From assembly GCF_900186615.1 (NCBI RefSeq), contig NZ_LT896588.1:25178-89177 (forward strand): a DNA stretch of 64,000 bases, written 5' to 3'. Source of the stretch: Parabacteroides bouchesdurhonensis. GTDB lineage: Bacteria > Bacteroidota > Bacteroidia > Bacteroidales > Tannerellaceae. The notes under the pieces were generated by a model. The model searched no databases, was not told where the DNA came from, and was given only the letters and a program-made list of their open reading frames with translations. The translations under genes and the position numbers were made by a program. Below, in pieces: positions 1 to 9,060 of this stretch. Numbering within the stretch: position 1 is the stretch's first letter; every line of letters starts with the position of its first letter.

Positions 1-2710
1 TAGTAATTACATTAGAAGAAACTACTGTTCCGTCAGTATTATTAGTCAGTTTGATAATAGCTTTACGTTCTGCTCCTGTAGAATTTGTTTTCGAACCATC
101 ACTAGCCATAGCAACTGTCAATTCAGTTGCACTAGTCAATGTAGCAGTTAGCCATGTAACAGTAGCATCGGCTTCGTCTACAACAGAAACCGTCCAATCT
201 GATGTATTATCTATATCACCGTTAATAGTTATTGTTGAAATATCCAAACCTGTACCATCAACTGCAACAGAACCCGTTTCTGTTGCAAAAGACGGTTCCG
301 TCTTTCCGGCAGGCTGAGAAACAGTGATTGTTTTTGCTTCACTTGTTGCTGATTCCGTAACAGTAATAGTTGCTGATATTGCCTTATAAGTCTCGTTAGC
401 AGCATCCGGAGCTACAGTAAAGTCACCATTACCTGTTACAGTTGTATAAGAACCGCCTAATGAAAAACCGGCACCTGTTAAAGCAGCAGTCCAGGTATTT
501 GTCTGATCTCCCAGTGTTACGGCGATTGTTTTTGTATTAGTAGAAGTTTCTGCTGCGGTAAAAGAAAGAGACGATTGATCTACCGAGATAGCCGCAACAG
601 CTGCCGTACCTGCTTTCTGAGTAATCGTAATCGTTTTATAAACTTCTGTCGGTTTCGTTGTATTAGCAATCTTCAAAACTGCTGTACGCGGGCTTGTTGT
701 ATTGTTAGCAGCGGCTGAAATACCGATATAACCGTTATTTCCATCTACAAGAGTCTGAGCTTTTGAAATAGTCAACCAATCATTACCACTTTCAACAGAA
801 GCAGTCCATGCAGAAACAGCAACAACTGTTACTTTACGTTCGCCTGCTGATGTTTGTCCGATAACAGCTGCATCAGCAAATCCTGTTGCAGGAATACTAT
901 CCATCTTGTAATTATTAGCATTATCCTTGTCAACCAGTGTACCACGTGCAGCCAAACGGATAGAACCGATATTCTGGGCAGCCTGTTTTACTACGATATA
1001 CTGAACCACTTTATCAGCGCCTTCTACGCCTGCAATAGTAATCTTGATAGAATCCACACGGGCATTATCCGTATTGTTCTTGTCTGCTACAATAGAGAAT
1101 GTGCCCGAGCCTGTGCCGGTTTTATCGGCATTAGCATCTGAGAAGGCAGGATCTACAGTTCTGGTTAAAACGGCTTCATCCGTCAGCGTGAACCAGTCAG
1201 CGCTTTCAGATGCTGTCCATGTAGCTGCTACCGGTACGTCTACATGAATGTTCATAGAATCGGATGACATCTTTTCACCGGAGAAGCTGATTACGTTTCC
1301 AGCCAATAAAGAACCGGACAAATCGATATAAGAGGTTGCATTAGGAGCCTGTTTAACAACCAACGGTTGTTTGATGGAAGGACGTTTTACGTTCTGAACG
1401 ATCACTGTTCCCACGCGGGCTTCTTTACTGCTTGGGTTTGTAGTAAGAGTAACCAGTTTGAATGACTTCATTACCGAATCACCCGGCAGAGCAGAGAATT
1501 CGATCCAGTCGCAATCGTCAGACTTGATCAGTTCCCATTCTTCATCGGCTGCTACGTTAATAGTTACAGAGTCGGTAGAAGCTATACCAGTTGTTGCGGC
1601 TGGCAAAGAAAGCGTATTGTCCGCAAATTCCTGACCTTCTTTTAATCCGGCAGCATCAACGCTCAGCTTGATAGTTCCGTGAGTAACATCGGTATTAACC
1701 GTATCGCCAACCACCCAGTCTTTAACTTCCAATGTAGCGTCAAGCGTACCCGAACCTACATTTAAAATACTCAATAAATAACGGTTGTTTGCTTCAATAG
1801 GAATTGTGTTCGGATCACTCTGAACCTTTTTAAACTCTACATTGTAAACCTGAGCTGCTCCGGCCAATGTTTCGCCTACCAGAGATAACTTGATATCTTT
1901 AGTTTCTTCGGCTGTTGCAGGATACATATAAAATACGCTCTTGCTTTCACCGTAGTTGCTGTTTTCGTAGGCAGTAAAGTCTATGATAGGAAGACTGGCC
2001 ACGATAGCCGGTTTATAAGGAGTAGCCTGCGGGAAGATACTGTTGTTTCCCGGTACGTCTTTCAACACGATCTCGCCGATCTTGAAAGATGACTCTTCAC
2101 ACCAGTTCAACACGTCGAAACGTGCCATACGGCGTGTCAGGCGAACTTCCTGGTTTCCACCTAATCCACCTTCGGGTACTGTAACAGTTCCGCTTTCAGG
2201 GAAAGAGGCGCTCATAAGCAACGGACATTCGATATGGCCTTTTAATGTATTTGTAGCCTTTGCCAGGAACGCGGTAGTATCCGTTACACCCAGTTCCAGA
2301 CTATCCAGCGACAGATGTTCGCGGCCGTTGGCTACGAAATAGAACTTTTTCTGTTCGCCCGGATAAACCGAGATGGTTGCCTGGTAAGAGTTTCCTACCG
2401 GCAAAAGCGTAAACGAGCTGTTAGCCTCTCCGCTTCTAAAGATTTCTTTCAAAATCACCGGTTTAGGATCTGCAGCCAATGAGTCTTCGCCGAACACATA
2501 AATGTCAAGCGTTTTCAATTCATTTTCAGCATCCGTTGCCAATGCTGCGTAAGGCACTACTCCCTGAGCTGTGCCCGGAAAAACAAACGTAATCGTTTTC
2601 CCGTCGATGTTGCCTGTACCGCCACCACCGGGGAAAAGAGAATCGTTGTCATCGCTACAAGCCGTCATCATCAGACCGGCCAGAGCCACTAAATAATACT
2701 TCTTTTTCAT
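1..2710 (-). CDS. Large fimbrillin-like lipoprotein with BACON-like repeats, 3' end outside the window
   Basis: The reading frame is open from an ATG at 2710 to the window edge (over 900 residues, no stop seen). The N-terminus is a lipoprotein signal (MKKKYYLVALAGLMMTAC) with the lipidated Cys about residue 18, followed by an Asp-rich tether. The first ~350 residues resemble Bacteroidales fimbrillin/Mfa-like proteins. After that come several repeated beta-sandwich modules of about 90-100 residues with the Trp/Ser-rich pattern of BACON-like domains (for example WTASESADWFTLT). It is the last visible gene of a minus-strand operon and follows the FimB/Mfa2-type anchor gene by 69 bp. A role as fimbrial shaft or tip component is an inference from family and context; an adhesin with carbohydrate-binding modules is the alternative. 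Confidence 0.75.
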   Translation of the reverse strand, partial: MKKKYYLVALAGLMMTACSDDNDSLFPGGGGTGNIDGKTITFVFPGTAQGVVPYAALATDAENELKTLDIYVFGEDSLAADPKPVILKEIFRSGEANSSFTLLPVGNSYQATISVYPGEQKKFYFVANGREHLSLDSLELGVTDTTAFLAKATNTLKGHIECPLLMSASFPESGTVTVPEGGLGGNQEVRLTRRMARFDVLNWCEESSFKIGEIVLKDVPGNNSIFPQATPYKPAIVASLPIIDFTAYENSNYGESKSVFYMYPATAEETKDIKLSLVGETLAGAAQVYNVEFKKVQSDPNTIPIEANNRYLLSILNVGSGTLDATLEVKDWVVGDTVNTDVTHGTIKLSVDAAGLKEGQEFADNTLSLPAATTGIASTDSVTINVAADEEWELIKSDDCDWIEFSALPGDSVMKSFKLVTLTTNPSSKEARVGTVIVQNVKRPSIKQPLVVKQAPNATSYIDLSGSLLAGNVISFSGEKMSSDSMNIHVDVPVAATWTASESADWFTLTDEAVLTRTVDPAFSDANADKTGTGSGTFSIVADKNNTDNARVDSIKITIAGVEGADKVVQYIVVKQAAQNIGSIRLAARGTLVDKDNANNYKMDSIPATGFADAAVIGQTSAGERKVTVVAVSAWTASVESGNDWLTISKAQTLVDGNNGYIGISAAANNTTSPRTAVLKIANTTKPTEVYKTITITQKAGTAAVAAISVDQSSLSFTAAETSTNTKTIAVTLGDQTNTWTAALTGAGFSLGGSYTTVTGNGDFTVAPDAANETYKAISATITVTESATSEAKTITVSQPAGKTEPSFATETGSVAVDGTGLDISTITINGDIDNTSDWTVSVVDEADATVTWLTATLTSATELTVAMASDGSKTNSTGAERKAIIKLTNNTDGTVVSSNVIT

Positions 2711-2779
2711 AACTAAATAATTAATTAATAAATTAGTAAATATGGGTTATACCATTTCATTATCTTTTTTCGGAACGCC

Positions 2780-3886
2780 CTACATGAAGCCGCCGATGTT
2801 TCCGCCGTCATTCCAGTCCATCACGATGGCTGATGATACGATTATCCCACCGGAGGGATCAACCTCCACCACCAGGTCAAACTCCTGGCGAAGATTATTA
2901 TCAAGATCAATCTGCATCGAACGAAAGTATTTCCAAAGGTCAATCTCCTTGATTAGCGGACTGTCGCCGGCGTAAAGGCAGAAGACAGGATGCGTGTCGT
3001 TCGTCAGACGGTAGGTTACAAACTCCCCCGAGACACTGCCCGTTATCTCCATCTTCACATCTATCCTGTGGTGCACGAAAGAAGCATCAGCCTTGCCCGG
3101 GATATAATAGAAGACGCCCGAACGCGTGACCGTTTCGTCCGTCTCATTGTAATAAGAGTGAGGAGAACCTTTGATCTCCGAACCGGGACGGAACTGATAG
3201 GAAGACGGTATATCTTTCAGCGTCATCACAAAGTTCCGGGTATTGGCCGGAGCACGCCCCTTCCACTTTACCATAATATTCAGCTTGCAATGGCTGTGAA
3301 CCATGTCGATGCGCTGACGGCTCACGCCTTGGCCTTGCACCGAAAACGTGGTATGACCGTAGTACAGCTTTTCGGAGTTCTTATGCCACGAAGCCGTCGA
3401 TTTAGTTTGGCTGTATGGATTATCGAGATACAGTTTCATTTCATCCAGCGTGGTCTTGCCCACCTCGAAGGGGGTTACGTGGCTTGCCGTGTCCAGGTTC
3501 GCCCAGTTCACCAGCGTGTATTTGCCCGGACCTAATGTGAACTCGCCATATAATATCTTATTCCTGTCAACCAGATCATTAACCTGACGGAGGATACCGT
3601 TCTCATCGTACACGAACTCACGCATACTGTGGATATAATCAGGCAACACGTTCGCCGTACCGCTACCCGTATACCAATATTCCAAACGTACATTATACGG
3701 ACACTCACCCAGTTCCCCGTCAAGCGTACACGAAGCGGTTAAGCCCAGTGCAAACAAAGCCGGAAAGATGGCACGCAGATGACACAGACAGGCACGGATT
3801 AACGCAGATAGATTTTCTTTAATAAAGAATCCGCGCATATCTGTATTATCTGTGTTATCTGTGTGCCTTAGTTTTAGTGTACTCAT
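2780..3886 (-). CDS. FimB/Mfa2-type fimbrial anchor lipoprotein
   Basis: This 368-residue protein resembles Bacteroidales FimB/Mfa2 anchor proteins, which tether fimbriae at the outer membrane and control their length. A lipobox (LTASC, Cys53) follows a hydrophobic stretch, and the mature part starts TLDGELGECPYNVRLEYWY, typical of the family. The ATG at 3886 overlaps the TGA of the upstream gene (ATGA), so translational coupling favours this start, but it makes an unusually long charged leader before the hydrophobic segment; Met17 would give a more normal signal peptide. The leader is encoded by a dispersed DNA element that also forms the N-terminus of the upstream protein. Confidence 0.8.
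   Translation of the reverse strand: MSTLKLRHTDNTDNTDMRGFFIKENLSALIRACLCHLRAIFPALFALGLTASCTLDGELGECPYNVRLEYWYTGSGTANVLPDYIHSMREFVYDENGILRQVNDLVDRNKILYGEFTLGPGKYTLVNWANLDTASHVTPFEVGKTTLDEMKLYLDNPYSQTKSTASWHKNSEKLYYGHTTFSVQGQGVSRQRIDMVHSHCKLNIMVKWKGRAPANTRNFVMTLKDIPSSYQFRPGSEIKGSPHSYYNETDETVTRSGVFYYIPGKADASFVHHRIDVKMEITGSVSGEFVTYRLTNDTHPVFCLYAGDSPLIKEIDLWKYFRSMQIDLDNNLRQEFDLVVEVDPSGGIIVSSAIVMDWNDGGNIGGFM
3765..3870. repeat. Dispersed dyad element, copy 1
   Basis: This stretch resembles 5405-5510. Both copies share GCACGCAGAT near the left end, CAGATAGATTTTCTTTA in the middle and ATCTGTGTG at the right end. The ends are inverted relatives of each other, so it can fold into a long hairpin. It codes the N-terminus of the anchor lipoprotein. 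Confidence 0.75.
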
Positions 3887-5583
3887 AGCTGCACCTCCAA
3901 TCTTAAAAGGTTCTCACGGGCTTTAGGGGCATCCGATTTCAAGGCCTTGCGGAAGTAATACTCGGCCTCCGCACGGTTGCCTTCGATAAAGCACAATACA
4001 CCGTAGTTGTTGTATGCACGCGGATCGTCCTTAAAGCGGTCCAGGTATTCGTGGGCTGATTTGGTATCGCCAACCAACAGGACGGCGGCAGCCGCATTCA
4101 CGTTGGCTGTGATGTCATCCGGATAAAGGTTAGCAGCGATCTCGTAAACCTCCCGGAACTGAACCGTACCCGGGCGGTAGAAATGCGATACGCTCATGAT
4201 CTCTTCCAAGCTGAGCAACTCAGGATGGGTATAAAGAAGTTGGGAAGCCTCCCGGTCTGTGACGTTCCTCACCTCGTAGGCGACCATCAGTTCGATACGG
4301 CGCAGTTTCGGGAAGTAATCCCGCAACAGTTCCTTATAAGGCGCACCGCCGTCCAACTCCATCAGGTAACGCTCCCTACCCTCGAAGATGCCGTAGTTGT
4401 CGATGATGAAGTTCACCGATTTCTTATAAGGTAACGAGGACTCGTTTACCAGCTTTCTCAAACCTTCCCAGTCTTCCCCCACCCAAGCAGTGAGCAAGGG
4501 GCATTGCTGCAAATCGTAATAGCGGCTGAGATAAGTCTTGAAGCCTTCACTGCGACGTTTAGATAAGGCCTCATTATCATAATAAGCGCCGTCAGGCGAG
4601 GAATAACCCGTGATCTGGATATGGCGGAAACGGGCCATATTATCTTTTAGAAGAGGTTGCAAAAGAACGTCCACTTTTGACAGTTCGGCCTTATTGTTCC
4701 CAAACGAAGGAACGACTGTGGAGACGCCTTTCGGGTAATCTATATAAGCCGTAGCCGTGGAGGTACGCACCTTGACAGGCTCGTCTTTTGGGACTAAATA
4801 ATTCACCATATCCGAGAAAGCAGAACTCTCCACCTCGCGGATGACACGCACAGCAGGAACGGTTGCCAAAGCAGGCTGCTGAACACCCGGCTGAGCGCAA
4901 GGCGGCGTCAGGTTAATGTCTTTAGTAAGGACATCGTTGGCAAGGAGCAGTTCCGTACAACAATCCTTGCTGACTTGTTTAAGAATAAGGGAGGCATGCT
5001 CCATCCAAGAAGCGTAAGGGATGCTGACGCGGTAACGCAGGTTATAACTGCTGCCCCGTCTGACACCTACCCAAACGTGGTAAGGCTCTATTTTCTTCGG
5101 GTCGGGATCGACCGTTTCTTCACGTCTGTCGAAGCGGGCGCGCTGGCTACCCGACAAGACGATCGGAGGCAAAACGATACGCTTGCCTTTATAATGCAAT
5201 TCAGGGACAAGGCTCAACGACTGCTCAGAAGGGATGCGGATACCGTTAGCCATGATCTTCAAATCGATACGCACACTGTCATCCCTTACCTCCATGTTCT
5301 GGGGGATTATACGGATACCTATCTCCGAACCTGAAACCGTCTTCTTTGAATCCGCCCGAACCGACGCGCTGCACAAAAGCAACGCAATAAACAGTATTAT
5401 TGCACGCAGATAACACAGACGGGCGCAGATCAACACAGATAGATTTTCTTTAAAAAAACATCTGCGTAGACCTGTACGATCCATGTCATCTGTGTGCAAT
5501 AAGACTATATCCATTCCCATATCTTTATTTTTTCTCTTCTCTCTCTTCTCTTTTCCCCGTTTTTCTCTCTTCTCTCCTACCAA
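3883..5583 (-). CDS. DUF3868/OmpA-like protein with TPR-like C-terminus, fimbrial operon
   Basis: This 566-residue exported protein has a DUF3868-like N-terminal beta region, a central OmpA-like peptidoglycan-binding segment (around residues 300-400, motif ITGYSSPDGAYYDNEALSKR) and a C-terminal helical TPR-like region (LYPDDITANVNAAAA, then YNNYGVLCFIEGNRAEAEYYF). Such proteins recur beside Mfa/Fim loci, where they are thought to fix the fimbrial machinery to the cell wall. The first ~21 residues come from purine-rich low-complexity DNA and the next ~35 from a dispersed repeat, so the true start may be Met22, Met24 or Met34. The hydrophobic signal (AIILFIALLLCSASVRA) lies after these. Its stop overlaps the start of the anchor gene by 4 nt. 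Confidence 0.75.
   Translation of the reverse strand: MVGEKREKRGKEKREKRKNKDMGMDIVLLHTDDMDRTGLRRCFFKENLSVLICARLCYLRAIILFIALLLCSASVRADSKKTVSGSEIGIRIIPQNMEVRDDSVRIDLKIMANGIRIPSEQSLSLVPELHYKGKRIVLPPIVLSGSQRARFDRREETVDPDPKKIEPYHVWVGVRRGSSYNLRYRVSIPYASWMEHASLILKQVSKDCCTELLLANDVLTKDINLTPPCAQPGVQQPALATVPAVRVIREVESSAFSDMVNYLVPKDEPVKVRTSTATAYIDYPKGVSTVVPSFGNNKAELSKVDVLLQPLLKDNMARFRHIQITGYSSPDGAYYDNEALSKRRSEGFKTYLSRYYDLQQCPLLTAWVGEDWEGLRKLVNESSLPYKKSVNFIIDNYGIFEGRERYLMELDGGAPYKELLRDYFPKLRRIELMVAYEVRNVTDREASQLLYTHPELLSLEEIMSVSHFYRPGTVQFREVYEIAANLYPDDITANVNAAAAVLLVGDTKSAHEYLDRFKDDPRAYNNYGVLCFIEGNRAEAEYYFRKALKSDAPKARENLLRLEVQL
5405..5510. repeat. Dispersed dyad element, copy 2
   Basis: This is the second copy of the same element, about 75-80% alike by eye, with the shared core CAGATAGATTTTCTTTA. 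It codes the N-terminal ~35 residues of the DUF3868/OmpA-like protein (FFKENLSVLICARLCYLRAI), parallel to FIKENLSALIRACLCHLRAI in copy 1. Confidence 0.75.
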
Positions 5584-5612
5584 CTACCAACTACTAACTA
5601 CCAACTACTTCT

Positions 5613-6173
5613 TCAATGAATCAAGTAAATAATCGAAATGCCCAGCTTCGTCGGGCCGTAGTAATGGCGTTTATAGCGGCCTATCAGTTCAGCGCATTCG
5701 GAACATACATATTTATTGTATTCCAGGTAGGCGTAACCAACCCCTAACGACAACTCCAACCCCCAACGCCTGCCGAGGGCAAAGTGGTAACCGTATGATA
5801 CCCCGCCGCCATACAGGTGGCCGCGATAGGTGTATTGATCAAGTTCGGGGATAAAAGGTATCTGACCGATATTGTATTTAGACCAAAGGCCGTGGACGCC
5901 GAAGAAGTGACCTTCAAAACTCTTGCAAGGCCAGTAACGGAACTCGGGCTGAACCAAAACATGACGCAGGCTCATACCGTCGGGCAAAAATGTCCACGCG
6001 TTATAATTGCCGGAAATATCAAGGGAAGTTTTATGACCCAAAGCGATCTCAACGCCTAGATTCGGCGTCGTAGTGGCCCAATAAGCAAGGTTCGTTTTGG
6101 TTGCTATGTGCTGGCCGTATAAATTGCCGGCAGAAAGCAAACAAATAAGCAATTGTAACAATATTCTAACCAT
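5613..6173 (-). CDS. DUF3575 outer-membrane protein, first gene of the fimbrial operon
   Basis: This 186-residue protein has a signal peptide (LLQLLICLLSAGNLYGQ) and alternating aromatic beta-strands ending in a C-terminal Tyr/Ile/His strand, as expected for a small beta-barrel. The opening after the signal (TKTNLAYWATTTPNLGVEIAL) is characteristic of DUF3575. Family members occur with DUF3868 and FimB/Mfa2 genes in Bacteroidales fimbrial loci; the exact role is unknown. It lies 43 bp downstream (in its own direction) of the left inverted repeat of the invertible segment, so its expression, and that of the operon, probably depends on the promoter orientation there. Confidence 0.8.
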   Translation of the reverse strand: MVRILLQLLICLLSAGNLYGQHIATKTNLAYWATTTPNLGVEIALGHKTSLDISGNYNAWTFLPDGMSLRHVLVQPEFRYWPCKSFEGHFFGVHGLWSKYNIGQIPFIPELDQYTYRGHLYGGGVSYGYHFALGRRWGLELSLGVGYAYLEYNKYVCSECAELIGRYKRHYYGPTKLGISIIYLIH

Positions 6174-6215
6174 TTTATCTTCTTTTTTCTAAAAGAGCTT
6201 TATAAACTCTTTTAA

Positions 6216-6783
6216 TGTCCCTTATTTGTGAAATAAGGGACAAAAGACGTAGAATAATGATTTTCAATGCTATACAAAGCCTTACTGACCAAAATAATAA
6301 ATTTATACGCCGGTTTTATATTTCTTGATAGAGGTTAAATTACAATACTTGGGAGTAAGTTTTTATGCATAGGAAAATGAGGGCGATATTTGGCTAAAAT
6401 GTCAGCATCCCTTATCTTTTTTTTACGGTTTACCGCTTTTTATAAATGTTTATTTACATATTTAGGGGCGAATTTGGGCACAAAGATGTAAATGGATGTT
6501 AAGGGCAAAAAAGGGGCTGTCCAAACTTTGTCTATAATTGAGCTTTGATGAGGCGTTTTTTCAATTTTTGATTAGATTTAGCCTGAACTATTTATAAAAA
6601 TAAGCCTTTTTAACTTTTATTTGTCAAAAACCTCACATAAATCCTTTCACATTTATTTTTAATATCTACCTTTGCAGGCGTAACCCCATTGACTTTCGGG
6701 TTTTGGGGAAATAAAAGGGTGAAATTTCGTGTTGTTCTGACTTTAAAAATAGGGGATGTCCCTTATTTCACAAATAAGCGTCA
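6216..6783. promoter_or_regulatory. Invertible promoter segment bounded by 27-bp inverted repeats
   Basis: Two 27-bp sites face each other. The left (6216-6242) is the arm TGTCCCTTATTT, core GTG, arm AAATAAGGGACA. The right (6757-6783) has the arm TGTCCCTTATTT, core CAC and the arm AAATAAGCGTCA. The right site reversed matches the left at 25 of 27 positions, and the cores are inverted, as expected for inversion by a tyrosine recombinase. The ~541 bp between the cores hold no convincing gene and one good promoter. The fimbrial operon starts 43 bp left of the segment and the recombinase gene ends within the right repeat. Phase variation of fimbriae is the natural reading. Confidence 0.85.
6645..6674 (+). 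promoter_or_regulatory. Bacteroides-type promoter inside the invertible segment, pointing away from the operon
   Basis: A -7 element TACCTTTG (6667-6674) fits the TAnnTTTG consensus, with a -33-like TTTC at 6645-6648, 18 nt upstream. In this orientation it reads rightward, into the antisense strand of the recombinase gene. Inversion around the cores would place the -7 element near 6325-6332 facing left, about 150 nt from the DUF3575 start. No matching element was found on the minus strand of the segment. Confidence 0.65.
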
Positions 6784-7719
6784 CCGGGAGCGGCGCACTA
6801 TGTTATCCAAGCTCCGGATTACCTGCATATTTGCTTTATCCAATACCATCTGGTCCAAACTGCTCAGGTAAAAACGCGTTGTCTTCTCCGACGTATGGCC
6901 CAGGGATTCACCGATTATACCTAACGGCGTATGCAAACGCTTCGCCTCCATCGCCCACGCATGACGCGCCACGTAAGAAGTAAGCTTCACCGGTAAGTCC
7001 AGTCTATTCCCGATACGGCACAAACGGCGGTTATACGTACGGAGGCTGGATTTGTATTCCGTGTACGAAGGATCAGCCTTTTTAAGGATCGGGAAAAGGT
7101 AATCGCCAACGCCCTTGCCGGAATACTTATTCAATAACGCGCTCATCCCCTTGGACAGGCGGATACTGATACGGATATTCGTCTTGCGGCGGTAATAAAC
7201 CAGGAAACCGTCCACCAGGTTCGCCGTGGTAAGGTAAGCCAGGTCTACAAACGGGATACCGCAAGTCATAAAACTAAAGATAAACAGGTCACGCGCAAAC
7301 GACAGTTCACCTTCGCCATCCAGGTCGCACAACGCAATCTTTTTCAGTGCATCCACATCTATCGTGGCTTTATCCGTACGCTTCGGACTGAAACGGATAT
7401 GCGAAAAAGGATTGGAATCCTTCGGGGCGAGGCGGTCGCTTACCGCCGAGTTGTACACCGTACGCAGGCAACTAAGGTACGTGCACTGGGAATTGGGGCT
7501 GAGGTTGGCCAGCCTCATCGAACTCTCGAAGTCGCGCATGAAACGCAACGTTACCTCCTTGAACGGAAGGCTGGAAGAATTGATAAAACTCTTCAAACGG
7601 TTACGTGTACTACGGTAAATACCCGCCGTACCCGAACGACGGTTCTTTTCCAACATCTTACAACGGGAATCCATGTACGCCAAAAGGTCACGGCCCGAAT
7701 ACTGCTTTTCTGTCTTCAT
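6781..7719 (-). CDS. Tyrosine site-specific recombinase, probable invertase of the fimbrial promoter
   Basis: This 312-residue protein has an N-terminal SAM-like core-binding domain (about residues 1-105) and a C-terminal catalytic domain. Visible catalytic elements are Lys179 region (YYRRKT), box II TSYVARH (Arg252), GH at 274-275 and the nucleophile Tyr284 in TTRFYLSSL. The position usually held by the first catalytic Arg (FMTCGIPFVDLAYL) is Cys153. The family is the Bacteroidales invertase/integrase group that flips promoters of surface structures. Its stop codon lies in the right inverted repeat, strong context for acting on that segment. A promoter reading antisense to its 3' end in the present orientation may reduce its expression (inference). 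Confidence 0.88.
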   Translation of the reverse strand: MKTEKQYSGRDLLAYMDSRCKMLEKNRRSGTAGIYRSTRNRLKSFINSSSLPFKEVTLRFMRDFESSMRLANLSPNSQCTYLSCLRTVYNSAVSDRLAPKDSNPFSHIRFSPKRTDKATIDVDALKKIALCDLDGEGELSFARDLFIFSFMTCGIPFVDLAYLTTANLVDGFLVYYRRKTNIRISIRLSKGMSALLNKYSGKGVGDYLFPILKKADPSYTEYKSSLRTYNRRLCRIGNRLDLPVKLTSYVARHAWAMEAKRLHTPLGIIGESLGHTSEKTTRFYLSSLDQMVLDKANMQVIRSLDNIVRRSR

Positions 7720-7776
7720 ACTTTTCTGTTTTTTTATTCAACATAAGAGTTATTGATAAACAAAAGAAGAGAAGAA

Positions 7777-7810
7777 TTTGTTCCCAAACACGAGAAAACA
7801 GAAATCTTTG
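7777..7810 (+). promoter_or_regulatory. Possible promoter of the AAA ATPase gene
   Basis: TTTG at 7777-7780 and AATCTTTG at 7803-7810 resemble the -33 and -7 elements with 22 nt between them. The -7 box differs from TAnnTTTG at one position and the spacing is slightly long. If real, transcription begins near 7816 and excludes any start upstream of the ATG at 7862. Confidence 0.4.
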
Positions 7811-7861
7811 CATTCCCTTCCTGTCAAGCCGACTCCATTATTTGTAGAAAAGAATGAAACT

Positions 7862-9013
7862 ATGGCAAAAACGATAAACCCCTTTATTGTGACTGGCAAA
7901 ATCGAACCGGAATACTTCTGTGACCGGATACAGGAATCCGCCCGGCTGGTGAAATCCATCACAAATGGGAACAATATGGTCATTATCTCTCCCCGTCGTA
8001 TGGGAAAGACGGGGCTTATTCAATTTTGCTACGAGAAACCGGAAATCAAAGAATCCTACTACACCTTTTTTATTGATATTCTCCATACATCGAGTTTGCG
8101 GGAGTTCACTTATATACTGGGCCGGGAGATTTATGAAACATTACTGCCCCGCAGCCGGAAGATGACAGACCTTTTCATTCAGACCCTTAAATCCATCAGT
8201 GGAAAATTCGGATTCGATCCGATTTCAGGCACACCGACATTTAATATCGAACTGGGTGACATAGACCGTCCGGAATATACGCTGGATGAGATTTTCCGTT
8301 ATCTGGAAACAGCGGACAGACCTTGTATAGTGGCTATCAACGAATTTCAGCAGGTTGCCAAATATCCCGAAAAAGATATCGAAGCCTTACTGCGTACCCA
8401 CATTCAGAAAATAAGGAACAGCCATTTCATCTTTGCAGGCAGTGAACGACATATGATGCAAGAAATGTTTCTGTCTGCTGCCCGTCCATTTTATCACAGC
8501 GCGGATATATTGGAACTGAATGTGATTGCTCCGGAAATCTATATTCCATTCATTGTAGGGCATTTTGAGAAACAGAATCGACGAATCGACGCGGCAGACG
8601 CAGAACGAGTATATATGCTTTTTAAGGGGCACACCTACTATATCCAGAAAACTTTCAACGAAGCTTTCGCCGATACGCCGGAAGGAAAAACGTGTACGCT
8701 GGAAACAATACGAACTGCTATCGGCAACATTGTAGCATCGAATGATACGATTTTCCGTGAAATCCTGTCTAACATTCCCGAAAAACAAAAAGAACTGCTT
8801 TATGCTATCGCCAAAGACGGAGAGGCTGAGCGTATCACGTCCGTTCAATTTATCAAGCAACATAGCCTGTCTTCGGCAAGTTCGGTTCAATCCGCCGCAA
8901 AGAAATTGCTCGAAAAGGACATCATCACTGAGATTAACAAGTTTTTTTCGGTAACGGATAAACTATTCGCAATGTGGATTGCCCAAATGTACGGGAACAA
9001 AATTATAATCTAA
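7862..9013 (+). CDS. AAA-type ATPase with C-terminal winged-helix region
   Basis: The ATG at 7862 (MAKTINPFIVTGKI) is preferred over an in-frame codon at 7778, because family members begin this way and the extension is of low quality. The 383-residue protein has a Walker A (SPRRMGKT, about residues 42-49) and a Walker B-like strand (PCIVAINEFQ). The C-terminal region resembles a winged helix (ITSVQFIKQHSLSSASSVQSAAKKLLEKDIITE). It belongs to the ATPase_2-like single-domain ATPases that are abundant in Bacteroidales and often lie near mobile or phase-variable loci; their function is not known. It is divergent from the recombinase and has no obvious partner gene. Confidence 0.75.
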   Translation: MAKTINPFIVTGKIEPEYFCDRIQESARLVKSITNGNNMVIISPRRMGKTGLIQFCYEKPEIKESYYTFFIDILHTSSLREFTYILGREIYETLLPRSRKMTDLFIQTLKSISGKFGFDPISGTPTFNIELGDIDRPEYTLDEIFRYLETADRPCIVAINEFQQVAKYPEKDIEALLRTHIQKIRNSHFIFAGSERHMMQEMFLSAARPFYHSADILELNVIAPEIYIPFIVGHFEKQNRRIDAADAERVYMLFKGHTYYIQKTFNEAFADTPEGKTCTLETIRTAIGNIVASNDTIFREILSNIPEKQKELLYAIAKDGEAERITSVQFIKQHSLSSASSVQSAAKKLLEKDIITEINKFFSVTDKLFAMWIAQMYGNKIII

Positions 9014-9060
9014 CTCTGGAAAAATCCAATTAACCGAAGAAATTAACGCCAAATTACTGA

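Noticed and set aside
5744-5962. Frames opposite and within the DUF3575 gene
   Set aside because: They are shadows of a well-supported gene in other frames.
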